Assembly (NCBI GenBank): GCA_028822575.1
Contig: JAPKDN010000179.1
Span: forward strand, 1 to 6,786
Length of the DNA stretch: 6,786 nucleotides
From: Alphaproteobacteria bacterium
GTDB taxonomy: Bacteria; Pseudomonadota; Alphaproteobacteria; Thalassobaculales; Thalassobaculaceae
Direction of reading: 5' to 3'
The stretch's first letter is position 1. Each line of letters opens with the position of its first letter. Below the pieces are notes generated by a model. That model saw only the letters and a list, made by a program, of their open reading frames with translations, did not search any database and had not been told where the DNA came from. Positions 1-6,072 of this stretch are shown piece by piece. A program made the translations under genes and the position numbers.

Positions 1-1
1 C

Positions 2-499
2 TTCGCGCGGCTGCATGATCTGCCGGTAATCTTTGCTTGCGAGAACAATCTCTACTCGGTGTACACCCGACTAGATGCCCGCCAACCCAATAGGCCACTG
101 ACGGCGCTTCCTGAGGCCCATGGTATCCTGTCGGAACATGTTGACGGCAACGATGTCGCCCTGGTGCGCGCCGCAACCGCGCGTGCCGTCGAACGGGCCC
201 GCGCTGGCGACGGCCCGACCTTTCTGCTACTGGACACCTATCGCTGGCGAGAGCATTGCGGACCGAATTACGACAATCATATCGGCTATCGCACCGAGGC
301 CGAGTTCGAGGAATGGCGGGCCCTGGATCCGCTTGAGCGGAGCCGGGCGGGTTTGATCGCGGCGGGCCTGGCCGATGTATCAAGCCTCAACCGAATGGCT
401 GCGGGTTTTGAAAGCGAGATCCACGAGGCTTTCGAATTCGCCAAGAACGCGCCGTTGCCTGATCCGTCGACGGCCGCCGTGTCAGTCTACGCGGGATAA
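2..499 (+). CDS. Thiamine-diphosphate-dependent 2-oxoacid dehydrogenase E1, alpha subunit (C-terminal part)
   Basis: The frame is open from the left edge, so the start and roughly the first half of the protein (about 320-330 residues in the family) are missing. The visible 165 residues begin within the end of the ThDP-binding motif: LPVIFACENNLYSVYT contains the terminal ENN of the GDG...NN signature, while the GDG half lies upstream. Further on, YRWREHCGPNYDN and IGYRTEAEFEEW match the conserved tail of bacterial PDH/acetoin-type E1 alpha chains. The protein would pair with the beta subunit to decarboxylate a 2-oxoacid in the cytoplasm; the substrate cannot be told. A GTG at 59 is an internal Val, not a start, because recognisable family sequence precedes it. 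The stop TAA is six bases before the beta-subunit ATG, indicating one operon. The family call is firm; pyruvate, acetoin, branched-chain or another substrate remains open. Confidence 0.93.
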   Translation, partial: FARLHDLPVIFACENNLYSVYTRLDARQPNRPLTALPEAHGILSEHVDGNDVALVRAATARAVERARAGDGPTFLLLDTYRWREHCGPNYDNHIGYRTEAEFEEWRALDPLERSRAGLIAAGLADVSSLNRMAAGFESEIHEAFEFAKNAPLPDPSTAAVSVYAG

Positions 500-505
500 G
501 CGGAA

Positions 506-1588
506 ATGAGCACCAACCCCACCCAAAGCCTTGGCGACGCGATCCGTGATGGCCTCACCGAAGTCGCCAATGCTGATCCGTCGGTGATATTTTTCGCCGA
601 GGGCGTTCAAGATCCCGCCGCACTATTTGGTACCCTTAAGAACCTGAACCAGCAGCTGGATCCGAGCCGTCTGATTGAAATGCCGATAGCTGAGAATGGC
701 CTTATCGGTATCGCCATCGGCGCTGCTATGGCCGGCAAACGTCCGGTGGTCAGCTTGCAGCGCGTCGAGTTCGCGTTGCTGGCGATGGAGCAGATCCTCA
801 ATAACGCCGCCAAGATCCATTATGTCAGCAACGGTCTGCACAAGGTGCCGATCGTCATCCGCATGGTCATCGGCCGCGGCTGGGGCCAGGGGCCGGAACA
901 CTCCCAAAGCATGGAAGCTATCTTCAGCCACGTGCCGGGGCTAAAAGTGATCATGCCGGCTTTCGCCGCCGACGCGAAGGGGATGATCATTTCAGCCGTC
1001 GAGGACAACAACCCAGTGATCGTGCTGGAGCACCGTTGGACCCATTACGCGTCTGGCGAAGTGCCGGAGGGGTTTTACCGCGCCCGCTTGGACGGACCGA
1101 AACGAGTCCGTCAGGGTGACAGAATGACCGTGGTCGCGACTTCTTACATGACCCTGGAGGCGATCCGCGCCGCCGATGTACTGACCGATCTCGGCTATCC
1201 GATCGACGTGTTTGATCTACGCGTCCTGCGTCCGCTCAATCTCGATCCGATCGCCGAGTCCGTCGCCCGCACGGGACGATTGCTGACCGTGGATACCGGG
1301 TTCAAGATGTTCGGCATCGGCGCCGAGATAGTGGCCGAGATCACAACGCGTTGCTTTGGCGATCTTAAGGCGGCACCGGTGCGCCTTGGCCTGCCCGACC
1401 ATCCGACACCAAGTTCGCGCGGGTTGGTTCAGGGCTTTTACCCGGATGCCGCCAGGATCGCTCGCGGCTGCGCCGAGATGCTTAGCCTGCCCGAGGAAAT
1501 CAGCGCCAAGGCCGAGGCGCGCATTTTCGAGGAACGCCAGGGCCTGCCAATAGACGTGCCAGATCCATTTTTCAAAGGGCCATTCTGA
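506..1588 (+). CDS. Thiamine-diphosphate-dependent 2-oxoacid dehydrogenase E1, beta subunit
   Basis: A complete 360-residue transketolase-type E1 beta chain. The N-terminal pyrimidine-binding domain (about 1-190) carries MPIAENGLIG, with Glu63 as the expected residue contacting the ThDP aminopyrimidine. It also contains the loop GRGWGQGPEHSQS (123-135) with His132, typical of E1 beta. The C-terminal transketolase domain (about 200-325) includes VFDLRVLRPLN and a PDHPTPSS segment. The chain is longer than the usual 325-340 residues because of a charged tail of about 35 residues ending DVPDPFFKGPF. I recall similar tails in E1 beta homologues from sugar-related clusters rather than in classical PDH. 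The start ATG is six bases after the alpha stop, with a weak GGA-type ribosome site, suggesting coupled translation. No E2 acyltransferase or E3 gene follows. The beta subunit assembles with alpha into a heterotetramer; the substrate is unknown. Confidence 0.94.
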   Translation: MSTNPTQSLGDAIRDGLTEVANADPSVIFFAEGVQDPAALFGTLKNLNQQLDPSRLIEMPIAENGLIGIAIGAAMAGKRPVVSLQRVEFALLAMEQILNNAAKIHYVSNGLHKVPIVIRMVIGRGWGQGPEHSQSMEAIFSHVPGLKVIMPAFAADAKGMIISAVEDNNPVIVLEHRWTHYASGEVPEGFYRARLDGPKRVRQGDRMTVVATSYMTLEAIRAADVLTDLGYPIDVFDLRVLRPLNLDPIAESVARTGRLLTVDTGFKMFGIGAEIVAEITTRCFGDLKAAPVRLGLPDHPTPSSRGLVQGFYPDAARIARGCAEMLSLPEEISAKAEARIFEERQGLPIDVPDPFFKGPF

Positions 1589-1683
1589 TGGTTACCCATC
1601 GCGACTTGATGATGTGTTGTCACGGACCTTCGGAGGTATACCGTAGCGGGTTCTTTTTGCGCATTATCGCAGAAATAGATTGA
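1588..1683 (+). other. Doubtful 31-codon ORF overlapping the E1 beta stop (TGATG)
   Basis: An ATG overlaps the E1 beta stop by one base and opens a 31-codon frame (MVTHRDLMMCCHGPSEVYRS...) ending in TGA at 1681-1683. The overlap geometry would permit translational coupling. I recognise no family, the peptide has no clear membrane segment or repeat, and a candidate terminator hairpin lies inside the frame. It may be chance, or the relic of a third operon gene lost downstream. Confidence 0.15.
1622..1658 (+). terminator. Candidate Rho-independent terminator after the E1 operon
   Basis: An imperfect hairpin is formed by ACGGACCT (1622-1629) and AGGT plus CCGT (1634-1637 and 1641-1644), with a TCGG loop and a 3-base ATA bulge. 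Six bases later comes a T-rich run TTCTTTTT (1651-1658). The position, 34 bases after the E1 beta stop, is right for the end of the operon. The bulge and the gap before the T-run make it a moderate candidate only. Confidence 0.4.
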
Positions 1684-1707
1684 GTGTCATTTCCGATCAG
1701 ATATTAA
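1680..1707 (+). promoter_or_regulatory. Candidate sigma-70-like promoter for the CmcJ/NvfI-type gene
   Basis: TTGAGT (1680-1685) and TATTAA (1702-1707) are separated by 16 bases, each matching four of six consensus positions. Transcription would begin near 1714 and give a leader of about 70 bases before the ATG at 1785. It lies just after the candidate terminator, which suits an independently transcribed gene. Motif quality is ordinary, so this is tentative. Confidence 0.3.
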
Positions 1708-1772
1708 AAAAACTGACTGCCGCGCCTATTTTCCTGGCAACGGGCCGAACACGAAGCGGTCCAAACTGAATT

Positions 1773-1777
1773 AGGAG
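1773..1777 (+). promoter_or_regulatory. Shine-Dalgarno site of the CmcJ/NvfI-type gene
   Basis: AGGAG seven bases before the ATG at 1785 is near-consensus and fixes that start codon. Confidence 0.85.
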
Positions 1778-1784
1778 CCATCAC

Positions 1785-2621
1785 ATGAGCCAGCCCGACC
1801 ACACAGTCACGGCAGATCTTTGCTACATCGTGCGTCAAGACACCAAACCGTATTTTGAAAGCGCCCGGATCACCGGCGGTGAGCCGAAGGTGTTCTTCGA
1901 GATCGAGCATCTGCCTGCGAGAATCAATGACATGCGCGATGTCGTGGCCAACCTGTCCATGGACGTGAACGGCTTCGAGCTGCACACCCGCGAAAGCAAG
2001 GTTGCGGATCTATGGGACGACGCGTCGATCGAGGCTCAATACAATCCCGAGCTTGAGACGATGTTGAAGGAGATGACTGGGGCCGACGCGGTCACGATCT
2101 TCGACCATACCCGCCGTTCCAGCGACTTAAACGGCGCTAAAAACTCCGATGGTCAACGCGCCCCAGCGAGCCGTGTGCATGCTGACTATACGGTGAGATC
2201 CGGTCCTCAGCGCGCTAAAGACACGCTTGGAGAAGCCGAGGTCAACCGGGTGCTGGCGTCTGGCGGGCAGATAATTCAGGTCAATGTCTGGCGCCCGATC
2301 ACCGGACCCATCCAGCGGTCACCCTTGGCTCTGGCCGATTCCGCCAGCATTCCTCCGGAGGATTTGATCGCCACGGATCAGCGGTTTCCCGACCGTGTCG
2401 GTGAGATCTATCAATTGGCGCGGGGCGCCGGTCATCGCTGGTATTACGCGTCCGAGATGACGCCCGACGAGGTAATCCTAATCAAGGGCTGGGACAGCAT
2501 CGGCGATGGCCGCGCCCGATTTACCCCGCATGGCGCCTTTATTCATCCGGCTGAGACCGCCGATATGCCACCACGTGAGAGCATCGAGAGCCGGACCTAT
2601 TTGGTGTTCGAAGCCAAATAG
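1785..2621 (+). CDS. CmcJ/NvfI family oxidoreductase-like protein
   Basis: A 278-residue protein of the CmcJ/NvfI/AsaB (GA4-desaturase-like) family. Characterised members include a cephamycin-biosynthesis protein and a fungal iron/2-oxoglutarate oxygenase. Seen here: VHADYT with His132-x-Asp134 as candidate metal ligands, NVWRPI at 167-172, GHRWYY with His217 as the likely third ligand, then EVILIKGWDS (229-238), FTPHGAF (246-252) and Arg270 near the C-terminus. The order and length match the family, so the chain appears full-length. By analogy it would be a cytoplasmic non-heme-iron oxygenase or desaturase, but bacterial members are largely uncharacterised and the substrate is unknown. The start is set by AGGAG seven bases upstream. 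No biosynthetic partner genes adjoin it: the E1 operon ends 196 bp earlier and the MFS gene faces it, 12 bp from stop to stop. The family call is confident; the activity is inferred. Confidence 0.85.
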   Translation: MSQPDHTVTADLCYIVRQDTKPYFESARITGGEPKVFFEIEHLPARINDMRDVVANLSMDVNGFELHTRESKVADLWDDASIEAQYNPELETMLKEMTGADAVTIFDHTRRSSDLNGAKNSDGQRAPASRVHADYTVRSGPQRAKDTLGEAEVNRVLASGGQIIQVNVWRPITGPIQRSPLALADSASIPPEDLIATDQRFPDRVGEIYQLARGAGHRWYYASEMTPDEVILIKGWDSIGDGRARFTPHGAFIHPAETADMPPRESIESRTYLVFEAK

Positions 2622-2633
2622 GGGACGAGGCCA

Positions 2634-3875
2634 CTACAACCGCCTTAGACCCGGCACCGCGATGGCGACTATGATTGCTATGGAGATCAACATCGCGCCA
2701 TTGAACGCATAGGCGGCACTCAGCCCGAAGGCGCCGATTAGGAAACCCATTTCCATCTGACCGACCGGAGAAATCCCAATCGCCAGGGACCAGGCGCCCA
2801 TGGCACGGCCGCGCAGGGCATTCGGGACGCTGAGCTGGAGCATCGACTGAGTGAGAATATCTGACGCCGTGGCCATGCCTGAGACTAGAAACAGCGCCGC
2901 CATGGCGAACACGAAATGGTTCGATGCCGATACTGCCCACATGCCGATGCCGAACAACACGATCACCCCGAGATAGGCGCGGCCGGGACGGGCCAACCAC
3001 GGGAGCCCGAGGGTGAGCAACAGGCTGGCCATGACACCGCCTGCCGCCCGAGCGGCCTGGAGTTGGCCAAGCCCATCGGCGCCGACCTGGAGGCGCCCCT
3101 CCGCGAGTTGCGGCAGGCCGGTCTGGAAGGAAAATCCAAAAAACTCCACTGACGCCGTCAGCAATACCAGCATCAGCAGAATACGGTTACGCCTGAGCTC
3201 GCCAATGTACTCCAGCAGGTTGCGCCCCATCGGCGCCCGGTCCGCCACCGCGACCGAAGCCCGACCAGGACTGCGCAGCCGGCTGGTCAAGAACCAGGCA
3301 ATGGCGTGACTACACGCCAGGGTCAGAAACGCCCCTGGCGCGCTGACGAATTCCATGACGGTACCAGCGGCAAGTGAGCCAACAAGCTGACCCGAGCGTA
3401 TCCCGAGGTTAAGCGTTCCGATCGCCGAGACGACCTTGCCGCCACCGATCAGGTCGTAGGCATAGCTGACCCGCACCGGTTGGTGCATGGCTCTCAGGAT
3501 ACCAAAGATGAAACTGGCGACCAACATCACCCAAAGCGCCTGGATGCTGGCGATAAGGGCGGCAGCGAAGATGATTTGGCTCGACAGAAAACCGAGCTCC
3601 AGCATGCGCAGCAGCTGGCGGCGGTCCATCCAGTCCGCGACTGCGCCGGAAAGCGTCCCGGCAATAAACAACGGCGCGTAGTAGACCGCAAGCGAGATCC
3701 CAACCCATTCGGACGAACCGGTAATCCGATAAACCAAGAGCCCGAGGATTACCTGCTCTCCGGCATATCCGGCGGCGCTGAAGATCTGCCCACACCACAG
3801 TCGTCTGAAATCCGCTTCCGTGCCAAGCGGACCGGCCATGATGGCGTCTCGAAGGCGTTTGAGTGGTGTCAACAT
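2634..3875 (-). CDS. MFS transporter, EntS/MFS_3-like exporter
   Basis: A 413-residue integral membrane protein with many hydrophobic helices (about 10-12) and no signal peptide, typical of a major facilitator. The signature loop between helices 2 and 3 is clear: GAVADWMDRR at residues 77-86, with the conserved Gly, Asp and Arg-Arg. The cytoplasmic start TEADFRRLWCGQIFSAAGY and the middle QPVRVSYAYDLIGGG segment resemble the enterobactin-exporter-like/MFS_3 group, so drug or metabolite efflux is more likely than sugar uptake; the substrate is not predictable. I chose the ATG at 3873-3875 because AGGA lies six bases upstream. A TTG at 3918-3920 would add 15 residues but has no ribosome site. 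The gene is divergent from the DUF3750 gene and convergent with the CmcJ-like gene, so it is probably transcribed alone. Stop is TAG. Confidence 0.9.
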   Translation of the reverse strand: MLTPLKRLRDAIMAGPLGTEADFRRLWCGQIFSAAGYAGEQVILGLLVYRITGSSEWVGISLAVYYAPLFIAGTLSGAVADWMDRRQLLRMLELGFLSSQIIFAAALIASIQALWVMLVASFIFGILRAMHQPVRVSYAYDLIGGGKVVSAIGTLNLGIRSGQLVGSLAAGTVMEFVSAPGAFLTLACSHAIAWFLTSRLRSPGRASVAVADRAPMGRNLLEYIGELRRNRILLMLVLLTASVEFFGFSFQTGLPQLAEGRLQVGADGLGQLQAARAAGGVMASLLLTLGLPWLARPGRAYLGVIVLFGIGMWAVSASNHFVFAMAALFLVSGMATASDILTQSMLQLSVPNALRGRAMGAWSLAIGISPVGQMEMGFLIGAFGLSAAYAFNGAMLISIAIIVAIAVPGLRRL

Positions 3876-3881
3876 GGCGGT

Positions 3882-3885
3882 TCCT
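3882..3885 (-). promoter_or_regulatory. Shine-Dalgarno site of the MFS gene
   Basis: On the minus strand AGGA lies six bases before the ATG at 3875. It decides against the upstream TTG start and gives the protein its usual short cytoplasmic N-terminus. Confidence 0.7.
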
Positions 3886-3953
3886 GGACAAGGCGATACG
3901 CTGCGAAGAGCGATCACCAACCCTAACTAGCACGACCGCCCCCGAAAGTGATG

Positions 3954-3964
3954 GGGTAATACCC
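3954..3964. repeat. Perfect inverted repeat in the divergent MFS/DUF3750 intergenic region
   Basis: GGGTA-A-TACCC is a perfect 5+5 base palindrome with a single central base, lying about 80 bp from the MFS start and 80 bp from the DUF3750 start. That location suits an operator for either divergent gene. No regulator gene adjoins it, and a palindrome this short can arise by chance. Confidence 0.35.
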
Positions 3965-4013
3965 AGAGTTATTTGCTTCGCTGGTTGCCGTAATAAGGCG
4001 TGAATACCTTGCG

Positions 4014-4027
4014 TAACCCCCTGGTTA
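4014..4027. repeat. Short inverted repeat just upstream of the DUF3750 gene
   Basis: TAACC-CCCT-GGTTA, 5+5 bases with a 4-base spacer, ends 17 bases before the DUF3750 ATG. It lies where promoter elements would be expected: TTGCGT at 4009-4014 and TATGAT at 4034-4039, with a long 19-base spacer. It could be an operator, but the site is short and unproven. Confidence 0.3.
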
Positions 4028-4044
4028 TCCTCATATGATTCGGG

Positions 4045-4830
4045 ATGACGAGATTAAGCAAGCAAAGTGGCCGGCGGCGACCTTGGGTGATTTGGGCACG
4101 GCGTTTGGCGATGGGCCTATTGGCAGTGATGATTTTGCCGCTTGGCATCAGCTATGGAATTCGAACCGCAGTAGGTGCCCTGCACTGGAGTGAGGCGCGA
4201 CGCGACAGTAGCCTGCAAGCCGTCCATCCGAGCCAGGAATTCGACCCCGTGGTCCAGGTTTACGCCGGCCGGGCCTGGGGTTGGCGCGGCGCTTTTGGCG
4301 TTCATACTTGGATCGCCACCAAGCGTCGGGGCGCTGACTACTATGTCCGGCACGAGGTTATAGGCTGGGGCGTGCGCCATGGCTCGGACGCGGTGCGGGT
4401 CGGTCCGGGGGCCCCCGATGCCTATTGGTTTGGTTCCAAGCCGGAAGTCCTGGCGGATTTGCGGGGTCCGGAGATCGAAACCCTGATCGACCAGATCGAG
4501 GCGGCGGGCAAGCGCTATCCCTATAATGATCGCTATACGGTCTGGCCGGGGCCGAACAGTAATACCTTCACTGCTTTTGTCGCGCGCCAGGTTCCGGCGC
4601 TCAGGGTGGATTTGCCGTCGACCGCGATTGGCAAAGATTATCTGCCGATCTCGCGCCCGGTGGCGAGTAGCCCGAGCGGGACTGGTTTTCAGGTGTCACT
4701 ATTTGGCCTAGCCGGCGTGATGTTGGCGTTGGAGGAAGGATTAGAAATTAATCTACTAGGACTTACTTTCGGCCTCGATCTTAACCCGCCGGCCCTGAAA
4801 TTGCCCGGGATAGGAAGGGTTGGCCCGTAA
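4045..4830 (+). CDS. DUF3750 domain-containing membrane-anchored protein
   Basis: A 261-residue protein matching DUF3750 over its whole length. A basic N-terminus (residues 1-20, rich in Arg/Lys) precedes one hydrophobic segment (about 21-45), consistent with an inner-membrane anchor and a periplasmic body. Family landmarks in order are VHTWIATK (86-93), EVIGWG (104-109), YWFGSKPE (127-134), RYPYNDRYTVWPGPNSNTF (157-175), PSTAIGKDYLP (191-201) and a glycine/leucine-rich end with LLGLTFGLD and LKLPGIG. The function is unknown. The dense invariant motifs around His87 and Asn171-Asn173 look like an active or ligand-binding site, which is inference. No clear Shine-Dalgarno precedes the ATG, and a TATGAT element only six to eleven bases upstream would make the message nearly leaderless. 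The stop overlaps the methyltransferase pseudogene start by one base (TAATG), implying they were once coupled. Confidence 0.85.
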   Translation: MTRLSKQSGRRRPWVIWARRLAMGLLAVMILPLGISYGIRTAVGALHWSEARRDSSLQAVHPSQEFDPVVQVYAGRAWGWRGAFGVHTWIATKRRGADYYVRHEVIGWGVRHGSDAVRVGPGAPDAYWFGSKPEVLADLRGPEIETLIDQIEAAGKRYPYNDRYTVWPGPNSNTFTAFVARQVPALRVDLPSTAIGKDYLPISRPVASSPSGTGFQVSLFGLAGVMLALEEGLEINLLGLTFGLDLNPPALKLPGIGRVGP

Positions 4831-5585
4831 TGTCACCTAACAGTCTGAAATCCTGGAGCGAGACGGCCACCGCCACCTTCCTTGACCGTGGCAAATACTA
4901 TGCGCCGTAGCGGGAACTGCAGATAGAGATCATTGAAGGTTTTCTGAAGAGCTAGCCCGACGACATGCGGATCGTTGAATTAAGCCCCGACGAGGGACAT
5001 TTTCCCGCGGCCTTGTTGAAGCGGTTCCCGACAAGCCGGATGCTGGCGTTGGATCGTTCGGAGGCAATGTGGGCGAGAACCGGGCATGACGCTGGCTCCA
5101 ACGTCAATCGCCTGGAGGTTCGCGACTTCGATCTATTGCGACATGATTGGCATGGCTTTGACAGCGAGCCGGTGAACGCGGTTGTGACCTCGCTTACGGT
5201 TCATCATCTCGAAGGCGCAGGAAAGTTTCCTCTCTTCAAGGATCAGTGTGTCGCTCTGGCACCCGGCGAGCTGTTCGTTCTCACCTACCTGACAGAGCCT
5301 CCGTCCAGGGTCGGTCGTTAAATCGCCACATGGTCCTGGGACCAGGAGGTGCGACAGCACATCCTGGAAATAGATGGGAACCTAGATGCCGTGGCGGCCT
5401 TCGAGGCCGACGAATGGAACTACTACACCCATGTCGCGCCCGGAACCTATCCAATCGACAAGCCATCTAGCCTGATGGGTCAGCTATTATGGCTGCGCGA
5501 GGCTGTGTTTGGGGGTGCCGACGTGCATTGGATGAAGGCCGGCCACCTCACCATAAGTGGCTTCAAGGGTTGGTGCTTTAAATGA
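4830..5585 (+). pseudogene. Class I SAM-dependent methyltransferase, disrupted by three in-frame stops
   Basis: A single frame of 251 codons from ATG 4830 to TGA 5583 reads as one methyltransferase, interrupted by TAG 4908-4910 (codon 27), TAG 4953-4955 (codon 42) and TAA 5319-5321 (codon 164), with no frameshift. Recognisable parts are TATFLDRGKYYAP before the first stop and RELQIEIIEG after it; then IVELSPDEG (48-56), a weakened SAM motif I lacking its usual first Gly, and LALDRS with acidic Asp75. SLTVHHLEGAGK begins at 121, and WNYYTHV plus IDKPSSLMGQLLWL lie near the C-terminus. The Pro-Arg-Glu context suggests the first TAG replaced Glu. Translation could restart at ATG 4965 or GTG 5349, but those pieces lack parts of the fold. 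The frame overlaps the DUF3750 stop, so it was probably the second gene of that operon. Probably inactive; sequencing error or readthrough is less likely. Confidence 0.88.
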
Positions 5586-5597
5586 GGCTGGGTGGTC

Positions 5598-6017
5598 TCA
5601 AACCCCCTTCAACTCGACGCCATTGCCTTCGGGGTCGGTGAGGTACATCGATGGGCCATCGCCTTCGGATCCAAACCGCGTTACCACCTCGCCGGCCTCG
5701 ATCCCATGGTCCGAGAGATGTGCCTGAATCGCTTTCGGGTCGAAAGCGCGCACCTTTAGCGCGATGTGATCGACATTCCGACCACGCGCCGCGAGGTCGG
5801 GGCCTGCTCCGGCCCCTCCCGCTTGTCCTAGTTTCCCGTCCAAGGTCACCAAATCGATCATCGAGCCGCCTGCGTCGAGATGATACAGGCCCAGCGGCTC
5901 ATTATGCTTGACCACGGCGCAGCCCAGAGCATCACGGTAAAAGCCGAGCATCGCGTTGATGTCATGGACCCTCAACACGACATGATCGAGGCCGGCGAGC
6001 ACGAGGGGATTAGCCAT
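5598..6017 (-). CDS. VOC family protein (glyoxalase/dioxygenase fold)
   Basis: A complete 139-residue vicinal-oxygen-chelate protein built from two beta-alpha-beta-beta-beta halves (about 5-60 and 80-138). The four positions that usually bind the metal hold His12 (GLDHVVLRV), Asp55 (SMIDLVTL), His84 (VDHIALKV) and Glu135 (GNGVELKG). YLTDPEGNGVE is the typical C-terminal signature. Asp instead of the commoner Glu/His at the second position may still bind metal. The reaction is not predictable: lactoylglutathione lyase, epimerase, extradiol dioxygenase and resistance proteins share the fold. The start ATG at 6015-6017 has GGAG seven bases upstream. An in-frame extension to 6194 adds residues unlike the family and overlaps the enolase-family relic. 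The gene follows that relic by 55 bp on the same strand, so it was probably the second gene of a catabolic pair. It is intact between two broken genes. Confidence 0.9.
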   Translation of the reverse strand: MANPLVLAGLDHVVLRVHDINAMLGFYRDALGCAVVKHNEPLGLYHLDAGGSMIDLVTLDGKLGQAGGAGAGPDLAARGRNVDHIALKVRAFDPKAIQAHLSDHGIEAGEVVTRFGSEGDGPSMYLTDPEGNGVELKGV

Positions 6018-6024
6018 TATCTTT

Positions 6025-6028
6025 CTCC
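6025..6028 (-). promoter_or_regulatory. Shine-Dalgarno site of the VOC gene
   Basis: GGAG on the minus strand, seven bases before the ATG at 6017. It fixes this start over longer upstream possibilities. Confidence 0.8.
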
Positions 6029-6072
6029 GATCTAGTGAACGCGTTTCGATTGTAATAGCGGGTTCATTGGGT

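Noticed and set aside
2539..3000. Minus-strand ORF of 153 codons and several others of 60-170 codons overlapping the MFS and E1 genes
   Set aside because: They are alternate-frame shadows of well-supported genes, Arg/Pro-rich as expected for GC-rich DNA, and have no recognisable domains.
3873..3920. MFS start at TTG 3918-3920
   Set aside because: No ribosome site precedes it. ATG 3873-3875 has AGGA at proper spacing and gives the normal family N-terminus.
4908..5321. Stop-codon reassignment or pyrrolysine insertion at the in-frame TAG codons of the methyltransferase
   Set aside because: The frame also contains TAA, and TAG ends intact genes here (CmcJ-like at 2619-2621, MFS at 2634-2636). 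The protein is not a methylamine methyltransferase, and no pyl genes are visible.
4965..5321. Separate small gene from ATG 4965
   Set aside because: It is the middle of the methyltransferase frame between two of its stops. Matching sequence continues on both sides in the same frame.
5349..5585. Separate small gene from GTG 5349
   Set aside because: It is the C-terminal third of the same methyltransferase, in the same frame, beginning inside the conserved WDQEV region.
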